From the NCBI GenBank assembly GCA_019113985.1, contig DXGJ01000023.1, positions 20,617-84,616 on the forward strand: a stretch of DNA of 64,000 nucleotides. The letters run 5' to 3'. The translations under genes were made by a program, and so were the position numbers. Shown here one piece after another: positions 26,594 to 36,514 of this stretch; the first letter of the stretch is position 1; each line of letters starts with the position of its first letter. Source of the DNA: Candidatus Levilactobacillus faecigallinarum (GTDB lineage: Bacteria; Bacillota; Bacilli; Lactobacillales; Lactobacillaceae). The notes beneath the pieces were generated by a model. It was given only the letters and a program-made list of their open reading frames with translations. It ran no database searches and had not been told where the DNA came from.

Positions 26594-26830
26594 TAGCATT
26601 TTGGTTACTTTTTGAGTTTTTTGGGGCTAATATTAACCTAAATACAGTCTATTGGCGATTATAATCCGTCATTTCCGATTAAAGATAACATATTCGTTAT
26701 TTTTGAAGCAACTCATATAGATTGATGTTGTCGTTAAAAGCTATTAGTAAATCAATAAAAAGGTAAACGCAGTTTTAACATTGTGATTTTGTTAACAATG
26801 AATAAAACCATATATCCGCCTATAAATTCA

Positions 26831-26872
26831 AAAAAAGTTTCAGATACAAGCAACATATCTGAAACTTTTTTT
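26831..26872 (-). terminator. recQ terminator
   Basis: Perfect AGTTTCAGATA/TATCTGAAACT hairpin with A and T runs on either side, able to work in both directions. Confidence 0.85.
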
Positions 26873-26898
26873 AATGTATTGTTCGTAAAACCTTATAC

Positions 26899-28668
26899 TT
26901 AATCTTTATTCTCGAGAATAACGTTCATAAACGCCTCGCCATATTTCTCCAATTTACTCTGGCCCACACCCTTAACTTCTAGGAATTCAGCTTCAGTCGT
27001 GGGTTGATCGGCGCTCATCTCATGTAACGCCTTATCGGAAAAGATGACGAACGGTGGCACGTGTTGTTCCTCAGCAAGTTGCCGGCGTAATTCACGCAAT
27101 TGACCAAATAAAGCATCGTCTTCCGGTGCCAAGCGCGCCGCTTTGCGGGCCATTTTCCGAAAAACCTGTTGCTCACCCTTTAACACGGTCACGCCCAAGG
27201 ACGTCACCTGTAAGGTCGGGTATTGCCCCCCGACGGCCTGTAAATAGCCGGTCGCCGTCAAGAAGTCGATCAACTCCCCCACACTCTTCTGGCGCTGGTT
27301 GCGCATAATTCCATAGGTTGGTAGCTGGTCCAGTTGCTGGTCCAATACCCGCTTGTTATGGGCACCCGTCAGAACCTGGGCCACAATGCCCTTCCCGAAC
27401 CGCGCCCGCAGACGAACCACACAGGACAGCACCTTCTGCACATCCGTAGTAATATCCTGGGCCTCCCGGTCATCGCGACAGTTACTGCATCGCCCACAGG
27501 GATCCGATTGCTCCCCGAAGTAGGTCAAAATGAACTGCTGCAAGCACCCCTGCGTATTGGCGTACTGGTTCATCACCTGAAGCTTATGGTAGGCATGTTG
27601 CTTGTGTTGCTCGTCCATTTCCGATTGATCAATAAAAAAGTGCTGAATCTGTAAGTCCTGCGACCGATATAACAGGATGGCCTCACTGGGCAACCCATCC
27701 CGACCGGCCCGACCAGCCTCCTGATAATAGGCCTCCAACGTCCCCGGGACCTGCGCGTGAATCACGAATCGCACGTTGCTCTTGTCGATGCCCATCCCAA
27801 AGGCGTTGGTCGCAACCATTACCTGAACCCGGTCATATAGGAAGTCTTCTTGGTTCTGGCGTCGTTCCTCATCGGGTAACCCGGCATGGTAAGGCGCCGC
27901 ATTGATATGATGCTTAGTCAGTAACGTGGTCAGCCGGGTGACCTCCTTACGGGTACTGGCGTAAATGATGCCCGACGCATCGGCGTTGACCTTTAGGTAG
28001 TCCAAGATGTACCGGTCGGTGTCCTGGTCCTTAACTACCGCCAAGTTCAGGTTATCTCGGGCGAAACCAGTATTGACTTCGTCATCAGCGGGAATCTGGA
28101 GCCGTTCACGAATATCACTGGCGACTTGTTGGGTCGCTGTCGCCGTTAGTGCTAACACCCGCGGGTGCGTGGGCAACTGTTCGATGGCGGTGCTTAATTC
28201 GAGGTAGCTCGGACGAAAGTCATGCCCCCACTGCGAAATACAGTGCGCTTCATCAACCGCCAATAGGTCAATGGGCAATCGTCCCAACGCCGTCAAGAAG
28301 GCCCCAGAATCCAGCCGCTCAGGGGCCACGTAGAGTAGCTTATAATCCCCTTGGTGTAAGCCCGCCAACCGATCCTGGATCTCGGGCCACTCCAAGGTAC
28401 TGTTGATGTAGGTCGCTGGAATCCCACTGTCGTTCAGGGCATCGACCTGGTCCTTCATTAAGGAGATCAAGGGCGAGACCACGACTGTGATACCATCAAA
28501 AAGTAATGCCGGAATCTGATAACACAGGGACTTCCCTCCACCGGTCGGCATAATCGCCAGCGTGTTGTCTCCCGCCATGACGTGTTCAATTACGGTGCGC
28601 TGACCGGGACGAAAATCATCGTACCCAAAGGTCGTTTTTAAGACCTGTTGTGCCGCCGTTAAGTCCAT
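26899..28668 (-). CDS. recQ: ATP-dependent DNA helicase RecQ
   Basis: 589 residues. Unwinds DNA in recombinational repair and fork restart. Helicase core with FRPGQ, Walker A PTGGGKS and the DEAH box (VDEAHCISQWGHDFR); then the RQC zinc-binding cysteines (CLQQF...CGRCSNC); then a C-terminal HRDC domain (TTEAEFLEVKGVGQSKLEKYGEAFM). All three RecQ domains are present, at the usual length. The ATG follows AGAAGGAG. Monocistronic housekeeping gene that interrupts the sugar-use clusters. Confidence 0.95.
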   Translation of the reverse strand: MDLTAAQQVLKTTFGYDDFRPGQRTVIEHVMAGDNTLAIMPTGGGKSLCYQIPALLFDGITVVVSPLISLMKDQVDALNDSGIPATYINSTLEWPEIQDRLAGLHQGDYKLLYVAPERLDSGAFLTALGRLPIDLLAVDEAHCISQWGHDFRPSYLELSTAIEQLPTHPRVLALTATATQQVASDIRERLQIPADDEVNTGFARDNLNLAVVKDQDTDRYILDYLKVNADASGIIYASTRKEVTRLTTLLTKHHINAAPYHAGLPDEERRQNQEDFLYDRVQVMVATNAFGMGIDKSNVRFVIHAQVPGTLEAYYQEAGRAGRDGLPSEAILLYRSQDLQIQHFFIDQSEMDEQHKQHAYHKLQVMNQYANTQGCLQQFILTYFGEQSDPCGRCSNCRDDREAQDITTDVQKVLSCVVRLRARFGKGIVAQVLTGAHNKRVLDQQLDQLPTYGIMRNQRQKSVGELIDFLTATGYLQAVGGQYPTLQVTSLGVTVLKGEQQVFRKMARKAARLAPEDDALFGQLRELRRQLAEEQHVPPFVIFSDKALHEMSADQPTTEAEFLEVKGVGQSKLEKYGEAFMNVILENKD

Positions 28669-28935
28669 CTGACTAATCTCCTTCTCTAAAAGTTCAATGC
28701 CTCTATTTTACCGGCAATGGACAGGGAGCACAACCGAACACCCCTTCTCACCGTAGCCGACGGTCATTTTGCTGTGGCTCCCTCGTTACAGGGTCGTGTA
28801 TCTGTTAACATTCTATCGATAAACGAACAATCTCCAACTGTCTCAGACATCCTAACTTCCGTGTCATCGCTGATATTAATAGTCCTAACTAGTTAACTGA
28901 TGGTGATGGTTGTGAAAATTTTATTGTGAAAAAGA

Positions 28936-28964
28936 TTGCAATGTGTCATTGATTTCCGTATACT
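28936..28964 (+). promoter_or_regulatory. Promoter of the first SDR gene
   Basis: TTGCAA (28936-28941), 17 bp, TATACT (28959-28964). No good cre is seen. The rest of the 348-bp gap 28669-29016 shows nothing else I can support. Confidence 0.6.
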
Positions 28965-29016
28965 TATTATTTGTAAAGAGATAACTTAACGGTTTCAAGA
29001 AAGGGAGTTTCTGAAG

Positions 29017-29805
29017 ATGAGTGAAGAAAAACGCGTTGCAGTTGTTACCGGTTCTGGCCGGGGAATTGGTAAAGGAATCGCCGAACAATTAGCCAAGGAT
29101 GGTTATAGCCTGGTCATCGCCGACTTCGACGCGACGACCGCTGCCGCCACTGCCGCCGAACTCAAGGACAACGGTTTCGACGCCGTTAGCATTGCCGGTG
29201 ACGTTTCCGACCCAGAAGCTCACAAGGCCTTCGTCCAGGCTGCCGTTGATAACTTCGGCCGTCTAGACACCTACGTTAACAATGCCGGGATCGCCCAAAT
29301 CAAGATGCTGCAAGACGAAACGCCAGAAGATATGCAAAAAATCTTTAGCGTCAACGTCTTCGGTGACCTTTACGGGATTCAGGCAGCTACCGCACAATTC
29401 GAAAAACAAGACGACGGTGACAAGATTCGGAAGATTATCAACGCCTCCAGTATTGCCGGCCACGTGGCCTTTGACCTCTTGGGTGCCTACTCCGCAACCA
29501 AGTTTGCCGTTCGGGGCTTGACCCAAGCTGCTGCCAAGGAACTTGGTAAGAAGCACATCACGGTTAACGCCTACTGCCCCGGCATCGTGGGGACCAGCAT
29601 GTGGAGCCTGATCGACGAAGAGATGGTCAAGCAACTCGGCGGGACTAAGGGTGAATACCTGAAGAAGTACTCCGAATCCATCACCTTGGGTCGGGTTGAA
29701 ACGCCTGAAGACGTGGCCAACTACGTTTCCTTCTTGGGCTCAACCAAGTCTGACTACATGACCGGTCAATCCGTTCAGATTGACGGTGGGATTCAATTTA
29801 TCTAA
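29017..29805 (+). CDS. Short-chain dehydrogenase, acetoin/2,3-butanediol dehydrogenase type (copy 1)
   Basis: 262 residues. Classical [11 protein letters not shown] (11-18) binds NAD(H), NNAG (88-91), catalytic Ser144/145, Tyr158 and Lys162 (YSATK). The closest look is diacetyl/acetoin reductase (BudC-like), which interconverts diacetyl, acetoin and 2,3-butanediol while recycling NADH; the substrate is inferred. Ribosome binding site AAAGGGAG. It is followed by a terminator and a close paralogue. Confidence 0.85.
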   Translation: MSEEKRVAVVTGSGRGIGKGIAEQLAKDGYSLVIADFDATTAAATAAELKDNGFDAVSIAGDVSDPEAHKAFVQAAVDNFGRLDTYVNNAGIAQIKMLQDETPEDMQKIFSVNVFGDLYGIQAATAQFEKQDDGDKIRKIINASSIAGHVAFDLLGAYSATKFAVRGLTQAAAKELGKKHITVNAYCPGIVGTSMWSLIDEEMVKQLGGTKGEYLKKYSESITLGRVETPEDVANYVSFLGSTKSDYMTGQSVQIDGGIQFI

Positions 29806-29814
29806 TAGTTCTAA

Positions 29815-29848
29815 TGGCGTTCGACATACCCTGTTGAACGTCTTTTTT
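29815..29848 (+). terminator. Terminator of SDR copy 1
   Basis: GGCGTTCGACA/TGTTGAACGTC hairpin followed by six T, separating the two SDR genes into independent units. Confidence 0.75.
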
Positions 29849-29895
29849 AATCCCAATAGAACGCCGATATGCAACTATTTAAGCGACATAGGTAA

Positions 29896-29924
29896 TTGAC
29901 GTTGTAAACGCTTGCAAATACAAT
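29896..29924 (+). promoter_or_regulatory. Promoter of SDR copy 2 with cre
   Basis: TTGACG (29896-29901), 17 bp, TACAAT (29919-29924). TGTAAACGCTTGCA (29903-29916), within the near-palindrome TTGTAAACGCTTGCAAA, fills the spacer and matches cre with one mismatch. A spacer site predicts CcpA repression. Confidence 0.7.
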
Positions 29925-29988
29925 CGTTCGTCCAGTATACTTAGCTTGTTGTTGGTTAACTTAGGTTTGTGAAGGGAGTTTTTCTGAT

Positions 29989-30777
29989 ATGAGTGAAGCA
30001 AAACGTGTCGCTGTCGTTACTGGATCTGGTCGTGGAATTGGTAAGGGTATCGCGGAACGATTAGCTAAGGACGGTTATGCCGTTGTCATTGCGGACTTTG
30101 ATCCAAAGACAGCCGCCGCAACCGCAGAAGAACTAAAGAGCAATGGCTTCGAAGCCGTTAGTGTCGAGGGCGACGTTTCCGACCCGGAAGCCCACAAACG
30201 GTTTGTTCAGGCCGCTGTCGATAACTTCGGCCGGTTAGATACTTACGTGAACAACGCTGGAATCGCCCAAATCAAGTTACTCCAAGACGAAACCCCAGAA
30301 GATATGGAAAAAATTTTTGGAATTAACGTCTACGGTGACCTCTACGGGATTCAAGCCGCAACTGCTCAATTTGAGAAGCAAGACGATGGTGACTTGATTC
30401 GAAAGATTATCAACGCTTCCAGTATTGCCGGCCACATCGCCTTCGACCTCTTAGGTGCCTACTCCGCAACCAAGTTTGCCGTTCGAGGCTTGACCCAAGC
30501 TGCCGCAAAGGAACTCGGTAAGAAGCACATTACCGTTAACGCCTATTGCCCCGGCATCGTCGGGACCAGCATGTGGAGCCTGATCGATGAAGAAATGGTT
30601 AAGCAACTCGGCGGAACCAAGGGTGAGTACCTCAAGAAGTACTCCGAATCCATTACTTTAGGCCGGGTTCAAACGCCTGAAGATGTCGCCAACTACGTCT
30701 CCTACTTAGGCTCCCACGACTCCGACTACATGACCGGTCAAGCCGTTCAGATCGATGGTGGGATTCAATTTATCTAG
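29989..30777 (+). CDS. Short-chain dehydrogenase, acetoin/2,3-butanediol dehydrogenase type (copy 2)
   Basis: 262 residues and about 90% identical to copy 1 by eye, with the same [12 protein letters not shown], Ser and YSATK residues. Differences are scattered and mostly conservative, and the third codon positions differ widely, so the duplication is not recent or the copies were recoded after it. Unlike copy 1 its promoter carries a cre site. It ends at a terminator shared with the convergent oxidoreductase gene. Confidence 0.85.
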   Translation: MSEAKRVAVVTGSGRGIGKGIAERLAKDGYAVVIADFDPKTAAATAEELKSNGFEAVSVEGDVSDPEAHKRFVQAAVDNFGRLDTYVNNAGIAQIKLLQDETPEDMEKIFGINVYGDLYGIQAATAQFEKQDDGDLIRKIINASSIAGHIAFDLLGAYSATKFAVRGLTQAAAKELGKKHITVNAYCPGIVGTSMWSLIDEEMVKQLGGTKGEYLKKYSESITLGRVQTPEDVANYVSYLGSHDSDYMTGQAVQIDGGIQFI

Positions 30778-30800
30778 ACTTATTTCCCTGCGATAACGTA

Positions 30801-30838
30801 AAGCACCGCTCGTCATCTCCGACGAACGGTGTTTTTTG
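30801..30838. terminator. Bidirectional terminator
   Basis: CACCG(C/T)TCGTC arms with A/T runs both sides, between SDR copy 2 and the convergent oxidoreductase. Confidence 0.8.
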
Positions 30839-30840
30839 CG

Positions 30841-32541
30841 TTATAAGTCAAAATGATAAGCAGTCACGATTGGCTCGCGGTCAGTGGTCATGTCGCGGAA
30901 GTATTCGTACTCACACAACGCGTTGAACGATCCGGCAACGTTGACCACGTTGGTGTACCCCAGGTTCTGTAGGGCCCGGGTCACGTTGTAGCTACGTTTC
31001 CCAGTGGCACAGTGGAGATACACCGGATGGTCACGGCTGATTTCCGTTAATCGCTCGCGGAACTGACTCATGGGGATGTTCCGCGCCGTCACGATGTGGC
31101 CACGTTGGTATTCATCCGGTTCCCGGACGTCAATAATGTCGGCCTGATGCGTAACTAGCGGCCGAACCGCGGAAACCGCAACTTGTCGGTACTCATTATT
31201 CAGGAGATTCGTTGCGACTAGCCCCGCGAAGTTCACCGCATTTTTGGTGGTGCTAAATTCCGGTTGGTAACACAATTCCAGGTCACCTAAGTCCTCGACA
31301 GTGCCGTGCGTCTTCATCAGGGTCGCGATGATATCAATCTGCTTATCTACATCCCCCCTGCCAATGGCTTGGGCACCCAGGATTTCACCGCTGGGGTCAC
31401 TAAACACTACTTTTAAATACAGCGGGTGTGCGTCCGGCATCAACCCTACCTTATCGTCAGGAATCACCAGCGCGCTCTTGACCGGCCAGTGGTTGGCCGC
31501 ACAGACCGTCACCGGGTAGCCAACCGTCGCTACGTTCAAATCAAATACCGGCAAACACTGCGCGCCGTATAGCCCAGAGTGCCGCGTTGGTCGCCCATAA
31601 ACGTGATCGACCGCACGCCGGGCTGCCATCTGCGCCGGCCATGCCAAGCCCATTAAGGTCGCCTGCCGGGTCAGGGCATCGGTCACCTCAATGGCATCCC
31701 CCACCGCGTAGATGTGTGGCTGATTGGTCTGATAGTTATGGTCGACCCGAAAACCGCCGGTCAGTCCCAGATGAAGGTCGGCCGTTTGGGCCAAGTCCGT
31801 ATTCGGCGTGCCACCTGCGGCCATCACAACTGCGGTAGCTGGTACAGTCGTCCCATCCGCCAGCGTAACACCTGACTTGGTGATGCCGGTCACCTTAGCG
31901 CCCAAATGAACCTTAACATGGTGGTCATGCAATTGCTTATGAACCAACTGAACCAGGTCATCGTCAAGGGTGGTCAACACCTGCTCATTTTGCTCAATCA
32001 AGGTGACCCGATAGCCTGCCCGAGTCAGATTTTCAGCGGTTTCAATCCCAATGAAGCCGCCACCAATCACGGCGACGTGGGTGGCCTGGTGCTGACGCAA
32101 GTAGGTGTCCAAGGCAACAACATCTGTTACGTTTCGCAGAGTAAAAACCTGTTGCCCATCGACGCCCGCAATGCTCTGCGGTCGGTTAGCCCGGGTGCCC
32201 GGTGAGAGGAACAGCTCATCATAGTGGTCCGTGGTCAAATCCCCGGTCTGAACGTTTTGGACTTGAACCGTCTGGGCCTGCGCATCAATAGCCACGACCC
32301 GATGATTGACGACGGCATCGATGTTATATTGGGCCTTGAACTTTTCGGGCGTCATCATCACCAATTTCGATGCAGACTGCACCGTGCGCGACAGGTAGTA
32401 CGGCAATGCGCAGTTCGAGAATCCCACGTCGGGACCCTGTTCATAAATCGTAATCTGTGCTGATTCGTCTAAACGCCGCGCCCGCGTCGCCACGGAAGCT
32501 CCGCCAGCAACACCGCCAACAATTACAATCTTTTTTCCCAT
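30841..32541 (-). CDS. CoA-disulfide reductase / NADH oxidase-like flavoprotein with C-terminal rhodanese domain
   Basis: 566 residues. FAD site IVIVGGVAGGAS at the start, NAD site VIGGGFIGIE near the middle, and a single redox Cys44 in GFSNCALPYYLS, as in CoA-disulfide reductases and H2O-forming NADH oxidases. The last ~100 residues are a rhodanese domain with active Cys511 (HCATGKRSYN). The fusion matches CoADR-RHD enzymes reported to act on CoA disulfide, persulfides or polysulfide. A cre site lies 25 bp upstream of the start. Role here: thiol redox balance or sulfur handling. Confidence 0.88.
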   Translation of the reverse strand: MGKKIVIVGGVAGGASVATRARRLDESAQITIYEQGPDVGFSNCALPYYLSRTVQSASKLVMMTPEKFKAQYNIDAVVNHRVVAIDAQAQTVQVQNVQTGDLTTDHYDELFLSPGTRANRPQSIAGVDGQQVFTLRNVTDVVALDTYLRQHQATHVAVIGGGFIGIETAENLTRAGYRVTLIEQNEQVLTTLDDDLVQLVHKQLHDHHVKVHLGAKVTGITKSGVTLADGTTVPATAVVMAAGGTPNTDLAQTADLHLGLTGGFRVDHNYQTNQPHIYAVGDAIEVTDALTRQATLMGLAWPAQMAARRAVDHVYGRPTRHSGLYGAQCLPVFDLNVATVGYPVTVCAANHWPVKSALVIPDDKVGLMPDAHPLYLKVVFSDPSGEILGAQAIGRGDVDKQIDIIATLMKTHGTVEDLGDLELCYQPEFSTTKNAVNFAGLVATNLLNNEYRQVAVSAVRPLVTHQADIIDVREPDEYQRGHIVTARNIPMSQFRERLTEISRDHPVYLHCATGKRSYNVTRALQNLGYTNVVNVAGSFNALCEYEYFRDMTTDREPIVTAYHFDL

Positions 32542-32565
32542 CTTCCACCACTCCTTCGGTTGATT

Positions 32566-32579
32566 TGTAACCGATTACT
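32566..32579. promoter_or_regulatory. cre-like site before the CoA-disulfide reductase gene
   Basis: TGTAACCGATTACT matches the cre consensus with one mismatch, 25-38 bp ahead of the start codon. Confidence 0.5.
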
Positions 32580-32634
32580 TATTGCCTTCAGTGTACTTGA
32601 TGAGCCGTTCTGCCCGCAAGTATTCTGATACACC

Positions 32635-32664
32635 AAAAGACGCCAGAAAATTACTTCTGACGCC
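32635..32664 (-). terminator. Terminator of the GH31-GPH-GH127 operon
   Basis: GACGCCAGAA/TTCTGACGCC imperfect hairpin with a short T run on the minus strand, about 15 bp after the GH127 stop. Confidence 0.7.
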
Positions 32665-32678
32665 TCAACTACATTTAA

Positions 32679-34661
32679 TTAGTGATACTGTCGATTCAGC
32701 CAAACGCTCATCTGACCATTCAGCCGGTTCGCCCAAGCATAGTAAGGAACCAAGGTTAACTCGGTCTCCGAATTCTCTACACCTGTACTAACCGGTGCGT
32801 AAAGTACTTGTTGATCACTCATCGCGGCTTGCTTATTAGCAGCTACCGTGATGACCCCCACACCGTTTAGTAAAGACTGCTCATAATGGTAAGTGGTTTT
32901 TGCGTCTGCGGCCACTTGGTATTGCCAAAGTGGCGCTGGATTATCGGCCTCTTCAGCCGCATAGACTATCGGTCCACGCTGAATAGCGACCTTGCCAAAA
33001 TCCGCATTAACACGATTATTAGCTTGCATGAGTTTAACCTGCATGTCTAGTACCAGATCGATATCAGTTGTAGCCGCTTGAATGTCCAAGTAAATGAACC
33101 CATCTTGTACCACTTCAGTACGTACCTGGCCATTGACCGTTAACGTAAACTTCGGTGACCACCCCGGAATTCGAAGCCCCAACTTAACCGCCTTTTCTTG
33201 CGGATTCTTCACAGCATAATGAATGTTACCTTCCCAAGGAAAGTTGTTTGTTTGTGTAATCTGCAACTCATCGGCAAAGGTTGCTTGATTGGCAATGAAC
33301 TGATGTGACAGAATCGTTTGACCATCAACTGTGTACAGATATTGATCAACTGATGTAATTAAACGCGCCAAGTTGGCGGGACAGCAGGCACAACCAAACC
33401 AATCGGCCCGGTGGGTCAAAACATGTGATTTATCCGGATTTAATTGACTCTCTACCGGATCAGCCTCCAGCGGATTCACGTAGAAGAAATGCTTACCGTC
33501 CAAGGACATCCCACTTAACGCACCATTAAAGAGTTCCTTTTCAAGAACATCGGCATACTCCCCTTTTGCGTCCAAATGAAGCATCTGCCGAGCAAAGAAA
33601 GCCATTCCAACCGAAGCACAGGTCTCACCATACATAGTGTCGTTCGGCAAGTCGTAAGCGTAGGTCAACGCCTCACCCTGAGTCGTTGAACCAATGTTCC
33701 CGGTAATGTACATCTGCCGACGAACTAAGTCAGTCCAGAAACGATGACAGGCGTCTAGTAAGTCCTGGTCACCCGTATAGCGCGCAACATATGCCATCCC
33801 CGTGCAGAGATAAACGACCCGAACTGCATGGCCTTGAGGTACCTTTTGATTTTTGATAGGCTCTGCAGCAAGAAAGTAGGTTAAATCGGGTTCTCGCATC
33901 CCCCGAATGATGTCACGTTCATCGCTGTTCCCATCAATCGCAATCTGCTTGTCAAAGAATTCTGGATCCTGACCACGTTGATTTAAGAAGTAATGTGCCA
34001 ACTTCAAGTACTTGTCATTCTGAGTCGCCTCATATAACCGGGTTAGGGCCAATTCAATCTCAGGATGCCCATCAAGCCCCGGAATTTTTCCATCTTCGAG
34101 GCCAAAATTGCGGTCGATACAATCTGCCATTCTCGTTGCAACATCCAGGGCCTTTTGATTCCCCGTTGCTTGATAATAAGCGACCCCGGCTTCGATATAG
34201 TGCCCCATCGTATAAAGTTCATGGGACTGCTGGAGCCGTTTAAACTTCCGCTCTGGTGCATCAATTTGGAAATAAGTGGATAAATAGCCATCGTCTTCTT
34301 GCGCATCGGCAATGAGATTGATCAAATTATCAGTGATTTTTTGCAAGTCAGCATCGGGATGGTAATTAAACGAGTAGGCTGCGGCTTCCAGCCACTTATA
34401 CACATCAGTATCCTGGAAGGGAAAACCGTAGTGGTGCCCTTCTTGCTGACCAGCGGCGATTTTTAAGTTAGCGACCGCATGACTGTTCTTATCCTGGCCA
34501 TTATTTTGGGGGTCAACCGAGATTGAAATATCCGCTTCGTCGTTCATAACCTGCCATTGGTAGGGTAAAACTTCTTTCACAACCAGATCTCGGTAACGTT
34601 GCCAGAACCCGGATGTGATTTCAACGTGTTTAAGGTGCAGTTTGTTTTCTGTCATTTGCAT
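32679..34661 (-). CDS. GH127 beta-L-arabinofuranosidase
   Basis: 660 residues, cytoplasmic. The characterised bifidobacterial enzyme HypBA1 releases beta-linked L-arabinofuranose, as in extensin (hydroxyproline-rich glycoprotein) side chains, using a zinc-bound cysteine nucleophile. The equivalent residues are all visible here: acid/base Glu330 (TTQGEALTY), zinc ligands Glu346 and Cys348 (MYGETCASVG), Cys426 and Cys427 (FGCACCPAN). Two ATGs three bases apart could both serve. Last gene of an operon with GH31, a small membrane protein and a GPH carrier. Confidence 0.92.
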   Translation of the reverse strand: MQMTENKLHLKHVEITSGFWQRYRDLVVKEVLPYQWQVMNDEADISISVDPQNNGQDKNSHAVANLKIAAGQQEGHHYGFPFQDTDVYKWLEAAAYSFNYHPDADLQKITDNLINLIADAQEDDGYLSTYFQIDAPERKFKRLQQSHELYTMGHYIEAGVAYYQATGNQKALDVATRMADCIDRNFGLEDGKIPGLDGHPEIELALTRLYEATQNDKYLKLAHYFLNQRGQDPEFFDKQIAIDGNSDERDIIRGMREPDLTYFLAAEPIKNQKVPQGHAVRVVYLCTGMAYVARYTGDQDLLDACHRFWTDLVRRQMYITGNIGSTTQGEALTYAYDLPNDTMYGETCASVGMAFFARQMLHLDAKGEYADVLEKELFNGALSGMSLDGKHFFYVNPLEADPVESQLNPDKSHVLTHRADWFGCACCPANLARLITSVDQYLYTVDGQTILSHQFIANQATFADELQITQTNNFPWEGNIHYAVKNPQEKAVKLGLRIPGWSPKFTLTVNGQVRTEVVQDGFIYLDIQAATTDIDLVLDMQVKLMQANNRVNADFGKVAIQRGPIVYAAEEADNPAPLWQYQVAADAKTTYHYEQSLLNGVGVITVAANKQAAMSDQQVLYAPVSTGVENSETELTLVPYYAWANRLNGQMSVWLNRQYH

Positions 34662-34768
34662 AGTCCTTGCTTCCTTTCAGTCTTTCAGTCTTAATTTTAG
34701 TTTCAAAACCAAGAATCCCAAGGATAGAAGTAATCGTGCCCTAATCCTAATTTTATCTGCTTTTCAGA

Positions 34769-36184
34769 TTAGTTATTATCAGCAACCGTAGCTTCTTCCT
34801 GAGCCCGCCGTTCTGCCAATTCTTCGGTAACAACCGGTTCATGCTTTTCCCACTTACGATAGAAAACCATGCACAGAGCACTAAGCGCGTAAATGATAAC
34901 GGGAACCCAGACAAACGTGAAACTGATAGCTGACAAGCTTTCACCAGTTTGAACAGCCTTAGCCGCCGTAAACCCAAACGCAGCTAAGATTCTTGCAGCA
35001 ATAAATGAACCAATCCCAGATCCCATCTGGATACAGAATGATGCACCCATCGCGGTTAAGAAGCCATTCGCACGAATACCATTTTTCCATTCCCCAAAGT
35101 CAACGGTATCACCGACCATTGAGAAAAACATCGTCATGGCCGAGCCAGAACCGATGCAGGCTAAGCACCAGCCAACTAACGCTGAGGTCACGTTGGCACC
35201 GGCCAGTCCAATCCAAACTTGACCAACCATAGTCATTGCTAACATCAGGATAGTGGTTCCCCATTTATGTAAGTACTTTACGACAAAGGGCACCGAGGCC
35301 ATCCCAATGATTTGAATAATGGAAAAACCATTAAAGATTGAAATCAAACTCTTGTTATCTAAATTGTATTGGAAGTAGTATGGCAGTGCTGCGTTACGAG
35401 CGGAGTAAGCCGTCCACAAAAGCAGGTTAGCCAAAACAATCAAGACCCACGGCCAATTATTCTTAGTTGCCCTAACACTTTCACGAATCGTAATAATCTT
35501 TTCTTCGCCAATATTCTTTTCTCGCATATCCAGAAAGGCAATCATTAGGACAATGAACGCAATGACTGCATACAACCCTACGGCCAAAGACCAACCGCGG
35601 CGTTCATTCCCATTCCCCAGCACAGACGCTAATGGCATAACAAACGTAACAGCAAAGAAATTCCCAACGTTCCCTAGAACCATCCGAATGGAGTTCGCAG
35701 AGGTTCGTTCGTCCGAGTTAGCCGAGAGGTTTGGCAATACCGACGTAATCGGTGTTGATAATGCCGTGTAAGTTAATTCAGCAATGATGTACATAGCACC
35801 AGCATAGATGATCTTTGCCGTGCTACCTAACGCCGGCGTGGTGAACAGTAACCAAACCGAAATCGTAAATGGCAAGGCCATCCAGAGGAACCATGGTCGG
35901 TTCTTCCCATACTTACTATGAGTATGATCCACCAGAACCCCCATAACTGGTGCTCCTAGCGCATCAATAAACCGTCCCAGAAGTAGCAAGGCACCAGCGG
36001 TCCCAACATCTAGACCAAAGACGTTGGTGAAGAAATACAACATGTAAGAGCCAATCAAAGTATACAGCAGATTCCCTGCCATATCGGTGAACCCATACGT
36101 TAACTTTCTATGAAACGGTAGTTTGTCACCGGCAAGCATTGCTTGAGCAGCGGCAACATTTTGGTCTGTATTGTTCGAACTCAT
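34769..36184 (-). CDS. GPH-family sugar:cation symporter (second copy)
   Basis: 471 residues, about 12 helices. Homologous along its length to the carrier at 9140-10513 (FTDMAGNLLYTLIGSYMLYFFTNVFGLD, DHTHSKYGKNRPWFLWMALP). Part of the GH31-small protein-GPH-GH127 operon. Its neighbours suggest a cargo holding alpha-xylose or alpha-glucose and beta-arabinofuranose, or two different small glycosides. Confidence 0.9.
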   Translation of the reverse strand: MSSNNTDQNVAAAQAMLAGDKLPFHRKLTYGFTDMAGNLLYTLIGSYMLYFFTNVFGLDVGTAGALLLLGRFIDALGAPVMGVLVDHTHSKYGKNRPWFLWMALPFTISVWLLFTTPALGSTAKIIYAGAMYIIAELTYTALSTPITSVLPNLSANSDERTSANSIRMVLGNVGNFFAVTFVMPLASVLGNGNERRGWSLAVGLYAVIAFIVLMIAFLDMREKNIGEEKIITIRESVRATKNNWPWVLIVLANLLLWTAYSARNAALPYYFQYNLDNKSLISIFNGFSIIQIIGMASVPFVVKYLHKWGTTILMLAMTMVGQVWIGLAGANVTSALVGWCLACIGSGSAMTMFFSMVGDTVDFGEWKNGIRANGFLTAMGASFCIQMGSGIGSFIAARILAAFGFTAAKAVQTGESLSAISFTFVWVPVIIYALSALCMVFYRKWEKHEPVVTEELAERRAQEEATVADNN

Positions 36185-36229
36185 TTTAAAAACCCTCCAT
36201 CCATAATATAGAATTAAAACGATGCACCG

Positions 36230-36430
36230 TTATTTATCCGAAATTCTTTTTTTACTATCGTGGGCGAGACTCACATAAATAATAATCATAAGTAGCGTTC
36301 CCCCGATAATCGTCATGAGATTATTGGGAATTGTATGATCAGCAACCTTCCAGGCTAACCCGATAAAAATAATCTGTAGAATCCACGTAATCAGCGATTG
36401 ACTAGCAAATAACTTTCCAAATAACTTCAT
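36230..36430 (-). CDS. Small two-helix membrane protein in the glycan operon
   Basis: 66 residues. Two hydrophobic helices (about 13-29 and 38-56) and a basic C-terminal tail (DSKKRISDK). The ATG at 36430 is chosen because GGGAGGAG lies ahead of it; a TTG six codons upstream overlaps that site. It sits 45 bp before the GPH carrier gene and 84 bp after GH31, all on one strand. I do not recognise a family; an accessory role to the carrier is conjecture. Confidence 0.65.
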   Translation of the reverse strand: MKLFGKLFASQSLITWILQIIFIGLAWKVADHTIPNNLMTIIGGTLLMIIIYVSLAHDSKKRISDK

Positions 36431-36514
36431 TTTTAACGCTCCTCCCAATAACTCAACACAAGTCCACCTTTATGAACACCCTAACAACTGATTTTAATTC
36501 CGGGAGCACTCGTC

